Shown here one piece after another: positions 34,323-46,238 of a DNA stretch of 64,000 bases (positions are counted from its first letter, which is position 1; each line of letters opens with the position of its first letter). Both the position numbers and the translations under genes were made by a program. The notes beneath the pieces are model-generated. The model did no database searches. It saw nothing but the letters and a program-made list of their open reading frames with translations, and had not been told where the DNA came from. Source of the DNA: Hyphomonas johnsonii MHS-2. GTDB lineage: Bacteria > Pseudomonadota > Alphaproteobacteria > Caulobacterales > Hyphomonadaceae. Location of the stretch: assembly GCF_000685275.1 (NCBI RefSeq), contig NZ_ARYK01000005.1, positions 240,541-304,540 of the forward strand. Reading direction: 5' to 3'.

Positions 34323-34988
34323 TCAATCCGCCGCCAAGCGCAGCGCCGCAGCCATGGCGAATGGCGCGACCGCCAGTGCGAACAGGGTCGAGGCGGCAAG
34401 CAGCAGGGGCGCGGCCGTGGTACCCGCTGCGCCGGAAACCGCCATCGATCCGAAGATCGCCGTCGGCACATAGAGCGGCAGGGCGATCAGGGCAATCAGC
34501 AGGCCGCCGCGCCGCACCGTCGCAGACAGTGCTGCCCCGACACCGCCCCAGAAGAAGAAGGCCAGTCCGCCAAGCCCGTAGGCAAGGGCGCCGGACAGGA
34601 GGTTCACGTCGGCATCCGCCTGGAACATGAGGGCAAGAACCGGGCTCATCAGCGCCAGCGGCAGACCGGCGGTCAGCCAGTGGGCGAAGGTCTTGGCCGC
34701 CGCAATGGCCGAAACCGGCGCACCTGCCTGCAACCAGAGGTCCAGCGCGCCATCCTCGACATCAGCCTGGAAGATGCGCTCCAGTGTCACCAGGCTGGAT
34801 AGCGCAAGGGCGACCCAGAGGATGCCGGGCCCGACCGCGCGCAGCATGCCAGGTTCGGTTCCGATACCCAGCGGCACCAGGACAGCCGCTCCGGCGAAGA
34901 AGCCAAGCGGCAATAGCGCGCCTGCCCCGCCTGCCCAGGCTTCGCCCAGGGCCTGTCGGAAGGCGGAAAGGATGGGTGCCGGGCTCAC
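34323..34988 (-). CDS. ccmB: Heme exporter protein CcmB
   Basis: Permease subunit of the CcmAB ABC complex used to release haem-loaded CcmE. 221 residues with six helices, including FFAGAAVLVPLGIG, ALALSSLVTLERIFQADVEDGALD and LPLYVPTAIFG that characterise CcmB. GTG start overlapping the ccmA stop by four bases, so it is translationally coupled. The order ccmA-ccmB-ccmC-ccmD is the standard alphaproteobacterial one. Confidence 0.94.
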   Translation of the reverse strand: MSPAPILSAFRQALGEAWAGGAGALLPLGFFAGAAVLVPLGIGTEPGMLRAVGPGILWVALALSSLVTLERIFQADVEDGALDLWLQAGAPVSAIAAAKTFAHWLTAGLPLALMSPVLALMFQADADVNLLSGALAYGLGGLAFFFWGGVGAALSATVRRGGLLIALIALPLYVPTAIFGSMAVSGAAGTTAAPLLLAASTLFALAVAPFAMAAALRLAAD

Positions 34989-35548
34989 AGCACCATCTCC
35001 TGGCTCGCCACAAACCCGGAGTCGCCATGCACCGCAGCCACGACCGCGCCGCCGTTCTGACGGTGCTTGTGAACCATGGCCAGTACCCGCTCGCGACCCT
35101 CGGCATCCAGCGCCGTGAACGGCTCATCCAGCAGCCAGACCGGGCGGATGTCCAGCATCAGCCGCGCCAGCGCCGTACGGCGCCTTTGCCCGGCGGACAG
35201 GTAGCGCGCCGCCACATCGGCGGGCCGCGAAAGCCCCATATCACCGAGAATTGTATTCGTATCGGCCTCGGCACCCCAGGCCTTCGCCCAGAGCGCGAGA
35301 TGCGCCCGCGGTGTTTCGTGCGGCTTCAGCCCTTCACGGTGCCCGATCCAGTGATGCGCCGCGCCGCGGGTGACGTGCCCGCTGTCCGTCCGGGTAAGGC
35401 CGGCCAGTATGCGCAACAGGGTGGTCTTGCCGGCACCGTTGGCGCCGCGCAGCAGAACGGCGTCGCCCCGGCGAACTTCAAGCGACACGCCCTCGAACAG
35501 GACGCGCTCGCCCCGCAGGATCCCGAGATTTTCGGCGCTCAGCAACAC
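34985..35548 (-). CDS. ccmA: Cytochrome c biogenesis ATP-binding protein CcmA
   Basis: ABC ATPase subunit that drives haem chaperone release. 187 residues: Walker A GANGAGKTTL, signature YLSAGQRRRTALARL, Walker B VWLLDEPFTALD. Shorter than most ABC ATPases but standard for CcmA. The start is ambiguous: I used the GTG at 35548, which follows GGTGGA by five bases; another GTG lies three codons upstream. First gene of the operon; its upstream region is shared with divergent acnA. Confidence 0.94.
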   Translation of the reverse strand: MLLSAENLGILRGERVLFEGVSLEVRRGDAVLLRGANGAGKTTLLRILAGLTRTDSGHVTRGAAHHWIGHREGLKPHETPRAHLALWAKAWGAEADTNTILGDMGLSRPADVAARYLSAGQRRRTALARLMLDIRPVWLLDEPFTALDAEGRERVLAMVHKHRQNGGAVVAAVHGDSGFVASQEMVL

Positions 35549-35580
35549 AGTTTCCACCCGGAATAGACCCTTTGTCCCAA

Positions 35581-35607
35581 TTGCATCGGGTCCATACCCC
35601 CTATATG
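35581..35607 (+). promoter_or_regulatory. Weak candidate promoter for acnA
   Basis: TTGCAT and TATATG are separated by 15 bases in the ccmA-acnA spacer, about 65 bases before the acnA start. The spacing is shorter than ideal and the -10 is only moderate, so this is a tentative reading. Apart from this the 124-base divergent spacer shows no obvious repeat. Confidence 0.25.
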
Positions 35608-35672
35608 ACACCAGACAACACGCCGCCTTGCTGCGGCACCTGCCTGAAACACCAAGACACGAGGTCTCCCGC

Positions 35673-38444
<2,772 letters not shown>

Positions 38445-38450
38445 TACAGG

Positions 38451-38478
38451 CCGCCTCCCCCGTTTGCGGGGGAGGCGG
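38451..38478 (+). terminator. GC-rich stem-loop after acnA
   Basis: A perfect 11-pair stem CCGCCTCCCCC / GGGGGAGGCGG with a GTTTGC loop, starting six bases past the acnA stop. It has no T run, so it would act through stem stability or with Rho, or protect the mRNA 3' end. Confidence 0.55.
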
Positions 38479-38566
38479 CGCCATATTGGGGGGTGGGGTT
38501 AAAATAGCAGTTCTCACACCCCTGTGATTGTCATGCGATTTCGCACGAGACTATAACTGGGCACTC

Positions 38567-39241
38567 ATGAAACGCGCGCTCACATCCTTCGTCCTGCTTT
38601 TAGCCGGCCTGGCCTTCCCGGCCCTGGCGGACGATCCGGTATCCGTACCTGACTCCGGTCCGGTCCTTGTTGAGCTTTTTGCCTCGCACAATTGCCGCGT
38701 CTGCCCCAAGGCGCACCGGACAATGCGCGAAGTGGATGCCAGCCGGAAAGACGTCCTGATCCTGACCTGGTCGGTCGATTACTGGGATTATCTCGGTGAC
38801 AAGGACCCCATGGCGATGACCGAATCGAAGGACCGTCAGCGGGCCTATGTCGACCGGTTCCGCCTGCGCGGGCCGTATACACCCCAAACCGTCTATAACG
38901 GCATCGAGCAATGCCCCGGCAGCAAGATGCCACAGGTCCGGTCGGCACTGGACCGCGTGATGATGGTCGCGCCATCCCCGGCGCATCTCGCGCGCAAGGG
39001 CAAGATCATCGAACTCACCGGCGACGTCAAAGAGCTCACGGACATCTTTGTCATCGATTACCTCGACGGTGATGCGAACCCGACCGACATGGTCCACCCC
39101 GTGACGCATGTGACGTCGATCGGTCCCTGGCTTGGCGGCCGCGTCGAAATCGACCCGTCTGTCTGCAAGGCGACATGTGCGCTGGTCGTCCAGGAAGCGG
39201 GCTTTGGCCGCGTTCTGGCAACAATGAAACTCACCAACTAG
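38567..39241 (+). CDS. DUF1223-family secreted protein
   Basis: A 224-residue protein with a Sec signal peptide (cleavage likely after PALA). The mature part opens VLVELFASHNCRVCPKA, the family hallmark with two cysteines in CxxC spacing, resembling thioredoxin-like folds, and continues with WSVDYWDYLGDKDPMAM and TPQTVYNGIEQ. DUF1223 proteins are unassigned; the CxxC suggests thiol chemistry in the periplasm. The ribosome binding site is weak. It lies alone between acnA and the Gld-like cluster. Confidence 0.85.
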   Translation: MKRALTSFVLLLAGLAFPALADDPVSVPDSGPVLVELFASHNCRVCPKAHRTMREVDASRKDVLILTWSVDYWDYLGDKDPMAMTESKDRQRAYVDRFRLRGPYTPQTVYNGIEQCPGSKMPQVRSALDRVMMVAPSPAHLARKGKIIELTGDVKELTDIFVIDYLDGDANPTDMVHPVTHVTSIGPWLGGRVEIDPSVCKATCALVVQEAGFGRVLATMKLTN

Positions 39242-39250
39242 CCGCTGCCT

Positions 39251-40309
39251 TCACGGCTGTGTCGGTGCGGCGTCCTCGTCGGGCGTGTCCGGTACCGGGG
39301 GCCGCACGATGGAGGAGATGTTCGGTGTGAACTCGTTCCAGTCGAACTCGGTCAGTTCGAACGCCCAGCCCTTGGCCTTGTCATTGATCGTGCTGCCGCG
39401 ATTGGCGCCCTCGCCCGCCTCGATGGCGCGCAGGGTGACGAAGAAACCATCCCGCTCACGATAGGCCTTGAGGTCCACTTCCAGTCCGTCATGCGTCTCG
39501 GTGATGTGGCGGGCAGCCGGCCGTGTCGCCAGTTCGGACGCGGGTTTCACGCCGATCGGCTTGAACCGGGCCAGGGCCAGCGCCGGTGTCGAGGCCGCAA
39601 TCCGGCTGACCAGTCGGTAGTCCTGGTAAGGCGGGGCCGGGCGAAAGCTGCGGTCGCTGCTGCCGACCGTGCGTTGAAGGTAGAGGCTGGCGCCGCGCGA
39701 ATCCGTCAGCCGGACGGCCGATACGGCGTCGCTGTGAATGTCGATAATGTCGAGATCCAGCCAGGCATCGTGATTGTAGAGCGGCGGCAGGTCGCCGGAG
39801 ACCCTGAAGGCGCGCTGCTCGTCCGGACGGCGGGCATAGACATGCTCGCCCTTGCGGCCCGTGATCAGCGACGCGGTGACCGCCCCCGCCTCGTTGACGA
39901 TTTCCACCAGCGCACCGGTGCCGCCATCGCGCGGATCGCCGAGACCGATCCGGTTCATCTTGTCCGGGTCGCGCGTTCGGCTCTCGCCCCATTTCAGCTC
40001 TTCCAGCCCGCTGGCCAGCGCGGCCAGCCGGTCCGGACGGACGGGATAACCTGCCTGGCTGCCCAGCTTCCAGCCATCCGGACCATTGACCAGCTGGTAG
40101 GATTCGTCGGCCAGCGTGACGCGGATCTGGGCGGCTTCTGCGCGGATCATGGCAAAGTTCGGGATCACCGGCTGGCCCGTCCGCTCGTTGCTTTGCGGCG
40201 CTTCGGGTGCGCCGAGATGCGCGAACACGGCAAGCACGGTCAGCAGGGCGGCAACGGCCCCGAGAATCTGGAGGCGGCTGTTGCGCTGTTGGTCAGGGGG
40301 CCGGCTCAT
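39251..40309 (-). CDS. DUF4340-domain protein of a Gld-like ABC system
   Basis: A 352-residue protein with one N-terminal membrane helix (LQILGAVAALLTVLAVFAHLG) and a periplasmic domain of repeated beta units (DSYQLVNGPDGWKLGSQAGYPVRPDRLAALASGL is the family's typical substrate-like module; SLITGRKGEHVYARRPDEQRAFRVSG another). DUF4340 proteins are found next to GldG-like subunits. It overlaps the upstream GldG-like gene by four bases and is the last gene of the operon. Confidence 0.85.
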   Translation of the reverse strand: MSRPPDQQRNSRLQILGAVAALLTVLAVFAHLGAPEAPQSNERTGQPVIPNFAMIRAEAAQIRVTLADESYQLVNGPDGWKLGSQAGYPVRPDRLAALASGLEELKWGESRTRDPDKMNRIGLGDPRDGGTGALVEIVNEAGAVTASLITGRKGEHVYARRPDEQRAFRVSGDLPPLYNHDAWLDLDIIDIHSDAVSAVRLTDSRGASLYLQRTVGSSDRSFRPAPPYQDYRLVSRIAASTPALALARFKPIGVKPASELATRPAARHITETHDGLEVDLKAYRERDGFFVTLRAIEAGEGANRGSTINDKAKGWAFELTEFDWNEFTPNISSIVRPPVPDTPDEDAAPTQP

Positions 40310-42204
40310 GAGTCAGCCTGCGTATGCCGGCGCTGGCGCTGCCATACCAGCCCGCCGATCAGCACGACGACGAACGGCCCGCCCCAGATGTTCAGCAGCT
40401 TGAGCGTTCCCTCCATCCGGTCGATATCGCGCCGGTAATCGCGCTCGATGCCGCGCAGGCGCCCGCGCAGCGCCACGATATCGGCGCGCAGCTTGCCCAG
40501 TTCGGCCCGTTCCTCTTCCGTCAGGTCGGCCTCGATGTCGCCGGCAAAGAAGCCGTCGGTCGCACCGATCTGCTGCAGTTCCTCGAGCCTGGACTGGGCC
40601 GTCGCCAGCCGGTTTTCCAGCTCGCTCTGCTGGCGGAAATACTGGGCCTCGGCAGCTTCGCGCATCTTGTCGATACGGGTCATCGGTCTCAGGCTGGGCG
40701 AGCGTGACCGCAAGCGTGACAGTGCCCCGCCGCCGGACAGGGCGTCGAGCGCGTTCAGCACGAGCGCGCCATTGTCGGCCACGACGACACCGCGCCCCGG
40801 CACGATGTAGAAATCGTCTGCCAGCAGGTCGACATCCGCGATCAGCACGATTTCAGCGTCGGTCTGGCTCTTGGCTATGTGCGGCGGCGCATTGGCCGCT
40901 TCTGCCCGCATCAGTTCGGCCAGCGCCGGGTCTGACGGTTCGTCCAGGGCCGGCGCACCGGCCGGGAAGGCCGTCACCAGCCGGCCGGACAGGCGGCCTG
41001 CCAGGACGAGCGGCTCAGGTTCGGTCCGGTAGGCCTTGAGCACCTCGCCGGGCGGCATGTCGCGCACGGCCTTGGCAGCGTCGATATAGGACGGGCTGGG
41101 CCCGGTGATGATCAGCGGCGAAAAGACCACCCCGTCGGGCAGGGCGGCCGTCACGAACGCGCCGGGCGCCCCGAAATTGACATTGCGTGTCAGGTCAGCC
41201 GTGACGAGGTCCTGCTGGTTCATGTCGCTCGCCGGCTCGCCGAGGAAGAGCGGGTGGGCGAGTTCTTCCATGCGTCCGTTCCCGGTATCGACCGGCACCG
41301 GCAGGGCACTCGCAGCGTCAGCCACGGCATCTTCCGACAGCGCGACGCCCCATGCCGTTCCCAGCACACCGAGATCGGACCGGGGGTGGTTGTGCATGAC
41401 ATCCATCAGGCCGCTGCCGACGGCGGTCTTGGCCGCCGGGTCGACCAGGATCACCGCGCGTCCGTTGCGCAGGACATACTGGTCGATCAACCATTGCTGG
41501 CGCAGGGTCAGGTCTGGCGGGTGTGCCATCAGGAGGACGTCAAGGTCTTCCGGCATTGCCTGGAATTCCTCGGAGATTGGCACGAGTTCGAATGATTTCG
41601 CGATGTCGGCGAGCAGTGTGTAGCCACCCTCGCCGCCGGGCGCGGTCATGCCGGGCAGGGAGGACAGGATGCCGACGCGCGGTGGGTCCGGGTCGTCCAG
41701 GCGGGCGACCATTCGGGTCAGGTCGTATTCAAGGGTCACTTCCCGTTCCGGCGCCAGGAACGGGATCACCCGCTGGTCATCGACAGCGTTGCGTCCGATC
41801 AGGCCGAAATAGAGCGGGTCCGTGCCATTCGTGCTGACTGCCGTGATGCCGGCGGCGAGCGCCTCGTCTTCGGCTTCGGAAAAGGGCGACGGGTCGATCT
41901 CGCGCACGATCACCCGGTTGCCCGACTGCGTCCGGTAGGCCTCCAGCAATTCCCTGACGCGCGCGGCATAGGCGCGGACGGCCGGATATTCCTGCCCGAC
42001 GCCGCGCGTGTAGACGAACGTGATCTCGACCGGCTCGGCGACTTCCTTGAGCGCGGTCTTGGTGGCGTTGGACAATGTGTAGAGATGGTTCTCGGTAAAA
42101 TCGATGCGGCTGCCAGCCAGCACTTTCTGCATCAACAGGTTGCCCGAGACGAAGATCGTCGCGGCGAGCGCCGTTGCGGCGAGAAGGTAGTGCTTGGCCT
42201 TCAT
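40306..42204 (-). CDS. GldG-like ABC-transporter auxiliary protein
   Basis: A 632-residue protein with a short N-terminal helix, a large periplasmic region and a C-terminal helix (IWGGPFVVVLIGGLVWQRQRR), typical of GldG-family proteins of the unnamed ABC-2 class. The domain begins LYTLSNATKTALKEVAEPVEITFVYTRGVG and includes YDLTRMVARLDDPDPPRVGILSSLPGM. A coiled-coil segment lies near residues 530-610. In Bacteroidetes GldA/F/G is linked to gliding; here only the family relation is claimed. It lies between the permease and DUF4340 genes. Confidence 0.85.
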   Translation of the reverse strand: MKAKHYLLAATALAATIFVSGNLLMQKVLAGSRIDFTENHLYTLSNATKTALKEVAEPVEITFVYTRGVGQEYPAVRAYAARVRELLEAYRTQSGNRVIVREIDPSPFSEAEDEALAAGITAVSTNGTDPLYFGLIGRNAVDDQRVIPFLAPEREVTLEYDLTRMVARLDDPDPPRVGILSSLPGMTAPGGEGGYTLLADIAKSFELVPISEEFQAMPEDLDVLLMAHPPDLTLRQQWLIDQYVLRNGRAVILVDPAAKTAVGSGLMDVMHNHPRSDLGVLGTAWGVALSEDAVADAASALPVPVDTGNGRMEELAHPLFLGEPASDMNQQDLVTADLTRNVNFGAPGAFVTAALPDGVVFSPLIITGPSPSYIDAAKAVRDMPPGEVLKAYRTEPEPLVLAGRLSGRLVTAFPAGAPALDEPSDPALAELMRAEAANAPPHIAKSQTDAEIVLIADVDLLADDFYIVPGRGVVVADNGALVLNALDALSGGGALSRLRSRSPSLRPMTRIDKMREAAEAQYFRQQSELENRLATAQSRLEELQQIGATDGFFAGDIEADLTEEERAELGKLRADIVALRGRLRGIERDYRRDIDRMEGTLKLLNIWGGPFVVVLIGGLVWQRQRRHTQADS

Positions 42205-42208
42205 CCGG

Positions 42209-42964
42209 TTAACCGAGCCTCCGGCGGGCAGCCCAGAGCCCGTTCAGCACCGCCCAGAAGGCAGTGAATCCGATGAAGAACACGATGGCCCGCATTTCCA
42301 GCACGCCGCGCTGGGCGCCCTCGAACTGGGTCAGGAACGAAAAGTCGGCAACGAGGTCTGCGACGCTGGGACCGAACACCGATTTCACGCCCGACAGGAC
42401 CAGCGGCCAGCCGGCAGCAGTGAACACGAACGCGACCACGACGCTGATCACGAACGCCGTCACCTGGCTGCCGGTCAGGGCCGAGACGGCAGCCCCGACA
42501 GACAGGTAGGCCCCGGCCATCAGGAAGCTGACGAGATAGGTCAGCATGATCGCGGCATTGTCGGGACTTCCGAGGAAATTCACGGTCAGCCACATCGGCG
42601 CCGTCAGCAGCAGGCCGACGCCGGCAACGGTCCACGCTGCCAGCAGCTTGCCCAGCACCAGCCCGGGCATGCCGAGCGGCAGCGACAGCAGCAGCTCGTC
42701 TGTCCCCGCCGTGCGTTCGTCCGCCCAGAGCCGCATGGCCAGCGCTGGCAGGAAGATCATGTACAGCCAGGGATGCCAGACGAAGAAGGGCGCCAGGTCG
42801 GCCGAGCCGGTATCGAAGAAGCGCGATGCTTCCCAGGTGAACAGGCCCAGCGCCAGCAGGAACACCGCGAGAAAGACATAGGCGAGCGGCGTCGCGAAAT
42901 AGGCGCCAAGTTCGCGCCGGTAGGTCGCGCCGAAACCGCCCATCTGTTCCTTCAGCCAGTTCAT
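42209..42964 (-). CDS. ABC-2-type permease (GldF-like)
   Basis: A 251-residue six-helix membrane protein. It begins with a cytosolic TYRRELGAYFATPLAYVFLA, the coupling-helix region common to GldF/NosY permeases, and contains WADERTAGTDELLLSLPL, a hallmark of this group. It overlaps the ATPase gene by four bases. It would form a homodimer with the ATPase as the export pore for an unknown substrate. Confidence 0.9.
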   Translation of the reverse strand: MNWLKEQMGGFGATYRRELGAYFATPLAYVFLAVFLLALGLFTWEASRFFDTGSADLAPFFVWHPWLYMIFLPALAMRLWADERTAGTDELLLSLPLGMPGLVLGKLLAAWTVAGVGLLLTAPMWLTVNFLGSPDNAAIMLTYLVSFLMAGAYLSVGAAVSALTGSQVTAFVISVVVAFVFTAAGWPLVLSGVKSVFGPSVADLVADFSFLTQFEGAQRGVLEMRAIVFFIGFTAFWAVLNGLWAARRRLG

Positions 42965-43692
42965 ATGGTTTCGGCCTCGGCCTGGTCCGTCAGGCGCGTG
43001 AACGCGCTCTCCAGCGTGCCGTCCTCGGATTTCGCCGCGAGCCCTGCAGGTGTCTCGTCGGCAATCACCAGGCCCCGGTCGATGACGATCGCCCGGGTGC
43101 ACATGGCGGGTACTTCGGTCAGCGTATGGGTGGAGATGAGGATTGCCTTGTGCGGTGCCATGCGGGCGATCAGCGCACGCACGGCGCGCTTCTGGTTCGG
43201 GTCGAGGCCGTCGGTCGGTTCGTCGAGCAACAGGACCGGCGGGTCATGCAGGATGGCACCGGCCAGGCCGACGCGCCGACGATAGCCCTTCGACAGGGCG
43301 CCGATCCGCTGGCCGCACACCGTGGTGATCCGCGCGTCCGCGATAGCCCGTTCGACGGCATCCTTGCGGGCAACGCCCTTCATCCGGCGCGCGGAGGCCA
43401 TGAAATTGAGGAATTCGGGCGGCGTCATGTCTTCGTAGAGCGGCGCACCTTCCGGAAGGTAGCCGAGCGCGCGCTGGGCTTCGCGCCGGTCGCGCAGGAT
43501 GGACTTGCCGTCGATCAGCGCGTCGCCGCCGTCAGGCTCCAGCACGCCGGCAATCATGCGCATGGTTGTCGACTTGCCAGCGCCGTTCGGCCCGAGGAAT
43601 CCCAGCACCGTGCCCTTTTCGAGCCGGAACGAGACACCGCGCACAGCGTGCTTGCCACCAAATGATTTTTCCAGCCTCTGGATGTCGAGCAT
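42961..43692 (-). CDS. ABC transporter ATP-binding protein (GldA/NosF-like)
   Basis: A 243-residue ATPase. Walker A GPNGAGKSTTM, signature LSKGYRRRVGLAGAI (the LSKGY form seen in GldA and NosF rather than LSGGQ), Walker B VLLLDEPTDGLDP and switch histidine in ISTHTLTE. Start taken at ATG before LDIQRLEKSFGG; a GTG five codons upstream is possible. It heads the operon ATPase-permease-GldG-like-DUF4340. Confidence 0.92.
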   Translation of the reverse strand: MLDIQRLEKSFGGKHAVRGVSFRLEKGTVLGFLGPNGAGKSTTMRMIAGVLEPDGGDALIDGKSILRDRREAQRALGYLPEGAPLYEDMTPPEFLNFMASARRMKGVARKDAVERAIADARITTVCGQRIGALSKGYRRRVGLAGAILHDPPVLLLDEPTDGLDPNQKRAVRALIARMAPHKAILISTHTLTEVPAMCTRAIVIDRGLVIADETPAGLAAKSEDGTLESAFTRLTDQAEAETI

Positions 43693-43770
43693 GTGTCCGG
43701 TTCGCACGCCTTTCTGGAAGCAAGCCGTGATACCGCCCTTCGCGCGGTCTGGCCAGAGTCCGCGCTGTGC

Positions 43771-44526
43771 TCAGGCTGAAAACCGTTTCACGTCTTCCAG
43801 CATCGCCCGTGCAGACGCTTCGACGATCTTTTCGCCGTCTGCGGCATTGGACTGGGTCGGATCGGAGCCAATGCGGCCATCGGGAAAATCGCGCCGGTAC
43901 TGGACCGCATCGCTGATCCGGCCGTTCGGGGCAATCTTCGGACTCATCTCGACCTCCGGCCGTGCCCGGTCCGGATAACCGAAATAGGTCACCGACACTT
44001 CCGATGCCGTGGCATGGCTGCCGTGGCCCGTTGGGTAGAGCTTGTTGCACAGGCCCATGACGTCCCGGAAATCCCACCAGTCGCGCCGCTTCAGCGTCAG
44101 GCCGGGCCGGTTGTCCTCGCCGCGCGGGTCGAAGCTGCGCTTTGCATGCATCTCGCTGAAGGCCGTCTCGATCGTGTGAATGTTGCCGCCATGGCCGTTG
44201 AACCAGTAGAGGCGCTCGAAACCGTGCCGCATCAGGCTTTCGGTCCAGTCGACCATGGCAGCGATCATGGTCGTGGGGCGCAATGTGATCGTGCCGGGAA
44301 AGCCGAGATGATGCTGGGCGCAGCCGACGCTGAAGGTCGGGCCGACAAGGATGTCGTCCGGCGCGAGGCTTTCGGCATGGCGGGCGATGATTTCCGGGCA
44401 GAGGGCGTCCGTTCCGACGAAGCCGTTCGGTCCGTGCTGTTCCATCGAACCGATCGGGATAACGATTGTCCGGGATTTTTTCAGCCAGGATTCAATGTCC
44501 TGCCAGGTCGCAACGGGAAGCAGCAT
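43771..44526 (-). CDS. Creatininase-family amidohydrolase
   Basis: A 251-residue zinc amidohydrolase of the creatininase family. The metal motif GSMEQHGPNGFVGTDALCPE and the histidine segment NGHGGNIHTIETAF are intact, as is GHGSHATASEVS. Family members act on creatinine, on formamidopyrimidine intermediates of riboflavin/F420 synthesis or in mycofactocin maturation; this one is not assignable. It follows purK by four bases, with its AAAGGA ribosome binding site inside the purK end, so it is co-transcribed with purEK and may act on a purine-derived amide. Confidence 0.88.
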   Translation of the reverse strand: MLLPVATWQDIESWLKKSRTIVIPIGSMEQHGPNGFVGTDALCPEIIARHAESLAPDDILVGPTFSVGCAQHHLGFPGTITLRPTTMIAAMVDWTESLMRHGFERLYWFNGHGGNIHTIETAFSEMHAKRSFDPRGEDNRPGLTLKRRDWWDFRDVMGLCNKLYPTGHGSHATASEVSVTYFGYPDRARPEVEMSPKIAPNGRISDAVQYRRDFPDGRIGSDPTQSNAADGEKIVEASARAMLEDVKRFSA

Positions 44527-44530
44527 GGTG

Positions 44531-45610
44531 TCAGTCCTTTCTGGGGTCGAGACGGCGCGTGATGTGGCCCATCTTGCGCCCGGCGCGTGCTTCGCGCTTG
44601 CCATACAGGGTCAGGGTCTCGTTCGCGGCGAGGCCTGCCGGGTCGACATGACCGGCCTCGCCGATCAGGTTTATCATCTCGGCATCGAAAAGCCGATGCG
44701 TGTCCCCCAGTTTCCAGCCGGCAATTGCCCTGATGTGCTGTTCGAACTGGCCGGTCTGGCAGGCTTCCGGCGTCCAGTGGCCGGAATTGTGGACGCGCGG
44801 GGCAAACTCGTTGGCGATCAGGCTGCCGTCGGCCATGACGAAGAATTCGAGCGCCAGAACGCCGACATGACCGAGTGCGTCGACCAGCGCGACCGCCTGG
44901 CGCCGCGCCTCGATCTCGATGGCGCGGTCGAGCCCTGACGGCACGACGGACTGCGCGAGGATGCCGTTGTCATGCACATTGCGCGGCGGGGCCCAGCTGG
45001 CTGTCTCGCCGGTCGATGAGCGCGCGACGATCACAGATATTTCGCGGTCGAATGCGATGGCTGCCTCAAGCACGGATGGCGCCCGGCCGACGCTTTCCCA
45101 GCCTGCAGCAATGTCCGCCTCGCCCTTCAGCCAGGCCTGGCCCTTGCCGTCATAACCGTCACGCCGCGTCTTCAGCACGCCCTTGCCACCCAGCGCCGCC
45201 AGCGCCGGGGCGATGTCGGCTTCCGCCGCAATCACGCGATAGTCTGCCGTGGAAATGCCGATCCCGTTGAGGAACGCCTTTTCGTCGGCCCTGTCCTGCG
45301 ACACGGCCAGCGATTTCGCGCCGGGATGCAGCGGTGTCCCGGTTGCGGCGATGGCCTCGACCGTGCTCACCGGGATATTCTCGAACTCGAGTGTCACGAC
45401 GCTGCAGGCCCGCGCAAAGCCGCTGAGCGCCGCGTCGTCAGTATAGTCGGCCTGCCAGTGTTTCATCGCCACGCGGGCCGCCGGGGCGTCAGCTTCCGGG
45501 CAGAACACGTGAACATCGAACCCCAGCTGGCTTGCTGCTGCCGCCAGCATCCGGCCGAGCTGTCCGCCACCAAGAATCCCGATCACAGTGCCGGGCGGCA
45601 GCGCCGTCAT
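44531..45610 (-). CDS. purK: N5-carboxyaminoimidazole ribonucleotide synthase PurK
   Basis: ATP-grasp enzyme that carboxylates AIR to N5-CAIR with ATP and bicarbonate in purine synthesis. 359 residues. [16 protein letters not shown] is the N-terminal nucleotide-type loop, the central ATP-grasp domain includes [12 protein letters not shown], and the C-terminal segment [20 protein letters not shown] is characteristic of PurK. ATG overlaps the purE stop by four bases. Confidence 0.97.
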   Translation of the reverse strand: MTALPPGTVIGILGGGQLGRMLAAAASQLGFDVHVFCPEADAPAARVAMKHWQADYTDDAALSGFARACSVVTLEFENIPVSTVEAIAATGTPLHPGAKSLAVSQDRADEKAFLNGIGISTADYRVIAAEADIAPALAALGGKGVLKTRRDGYDGKGQAWLKGEADIAAGWESVGRAPSVLEAAIAFDREISVIVARSSTGETASWAPPRNVHDNGILAQSVVPSGLDRAIEIEARRQAVALVDALGHVGVLALEFFVMADGSLIANEFAPRVHNSGHWTPEACQTGQFEQHIRAIAGWKLGDTHRLFDAEMINLIGEAGHVDPAGLAANETLTLYGKREARAGRKMGHITRRLDPRKD

Positions 45611-46095
45611 CCCTCCGGCACCTCGCCAATGCTGGCCGTCTGGGCCGCGCGGAAGGCGGCGAGTTTGGCTGCCACGTCCGTGTCACCAAGGGCGATGATG
45701 GCAGCGGCCAGCAGGCCGGCATTGACCGCGCCGGCTTCGCCAATCGCCAGCGTGCCGACCGGAATTCCCTTCGGCATCTGGACAATCGACAGGAGGCTGT
45801 CGAGCCCTGACAGCGCCTTTGACTGGACCGGCACACCCAGCACCGGCAGGGCCGTCATGGCCGCCGTCATGCCAGGCAGGTGGGCGGCGCCGCCAGCGCC
45901 TGCGATGATCACTTTCAGGCCGCGGCCTGCGGCGCTCTTGGCATAGTCTGCCAGGCGATCAGGCGTGCGGTGTGCCGAGACGATCCGCGCCTCATGGGCA
46001 ACGCCCATCTGGTCGAGAATGTCGGCAGCGCCCTTCATGACCGGCCAGTCCGACTGGCTGCCCATGATGATGCCGACGAGAGGAGATGAAGTCAT
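45607..46095 (-). CDS. purE: N5-CAIR mutase PurE
   Basis: Converts N5-CAIR to CAIR. 162 residues, normal. Active-site motifs are [25 protein letters not shown] with the conserved histidine, and [12 protein letters not shown], then [20 protein letters not shown]. First gene of purE-purK-creatininase; a longer upstream frame exists but has no start signal, and the ATG used sits next to the conserved core. Confidence 0.97.
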   Translation of the reverse strand: MTSSPLVGIIMGSQSDWPVMKGAADILDQMGVAHEARIVSAHRTPDRLADYAKSAAGRGLKVIIAGAGGAAHLPGMTAAMTALPVLGVPVQSKALSGLDSLLSIVQMPKGIPVGTLAIGEAGAVNAGLLAAAIIALGDTDVAAKLAAFRAAQTASIGEVPEG

Positions 46096-46238
46096 GCGCG
46101 ATACGGCCCTTCGGGGCTGGAAAGCGCGCACAATAGGAAAGCCGCGCGCCCGGTCAACTGGCGCGGCCAAAGCGACCTTCCGGCAATTCGTGAACCTGCA
46201 GTCTCCACAGCGGATGAAAACGTGTATATCCTTGGGGA

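Noticed and set aside
38451..38478. The acnA hairpin as a standard intrinsic terminator
   Set aside because: No T run follows; kept only as a probable stem-loop terminator with lower confidence.
40306..43692. Gliding-motility system
   Set aside because: Only the GldA, GldF and GldG family relation is visible; no GldK-N or other gliding genes, and the lineage does not glide by that system.
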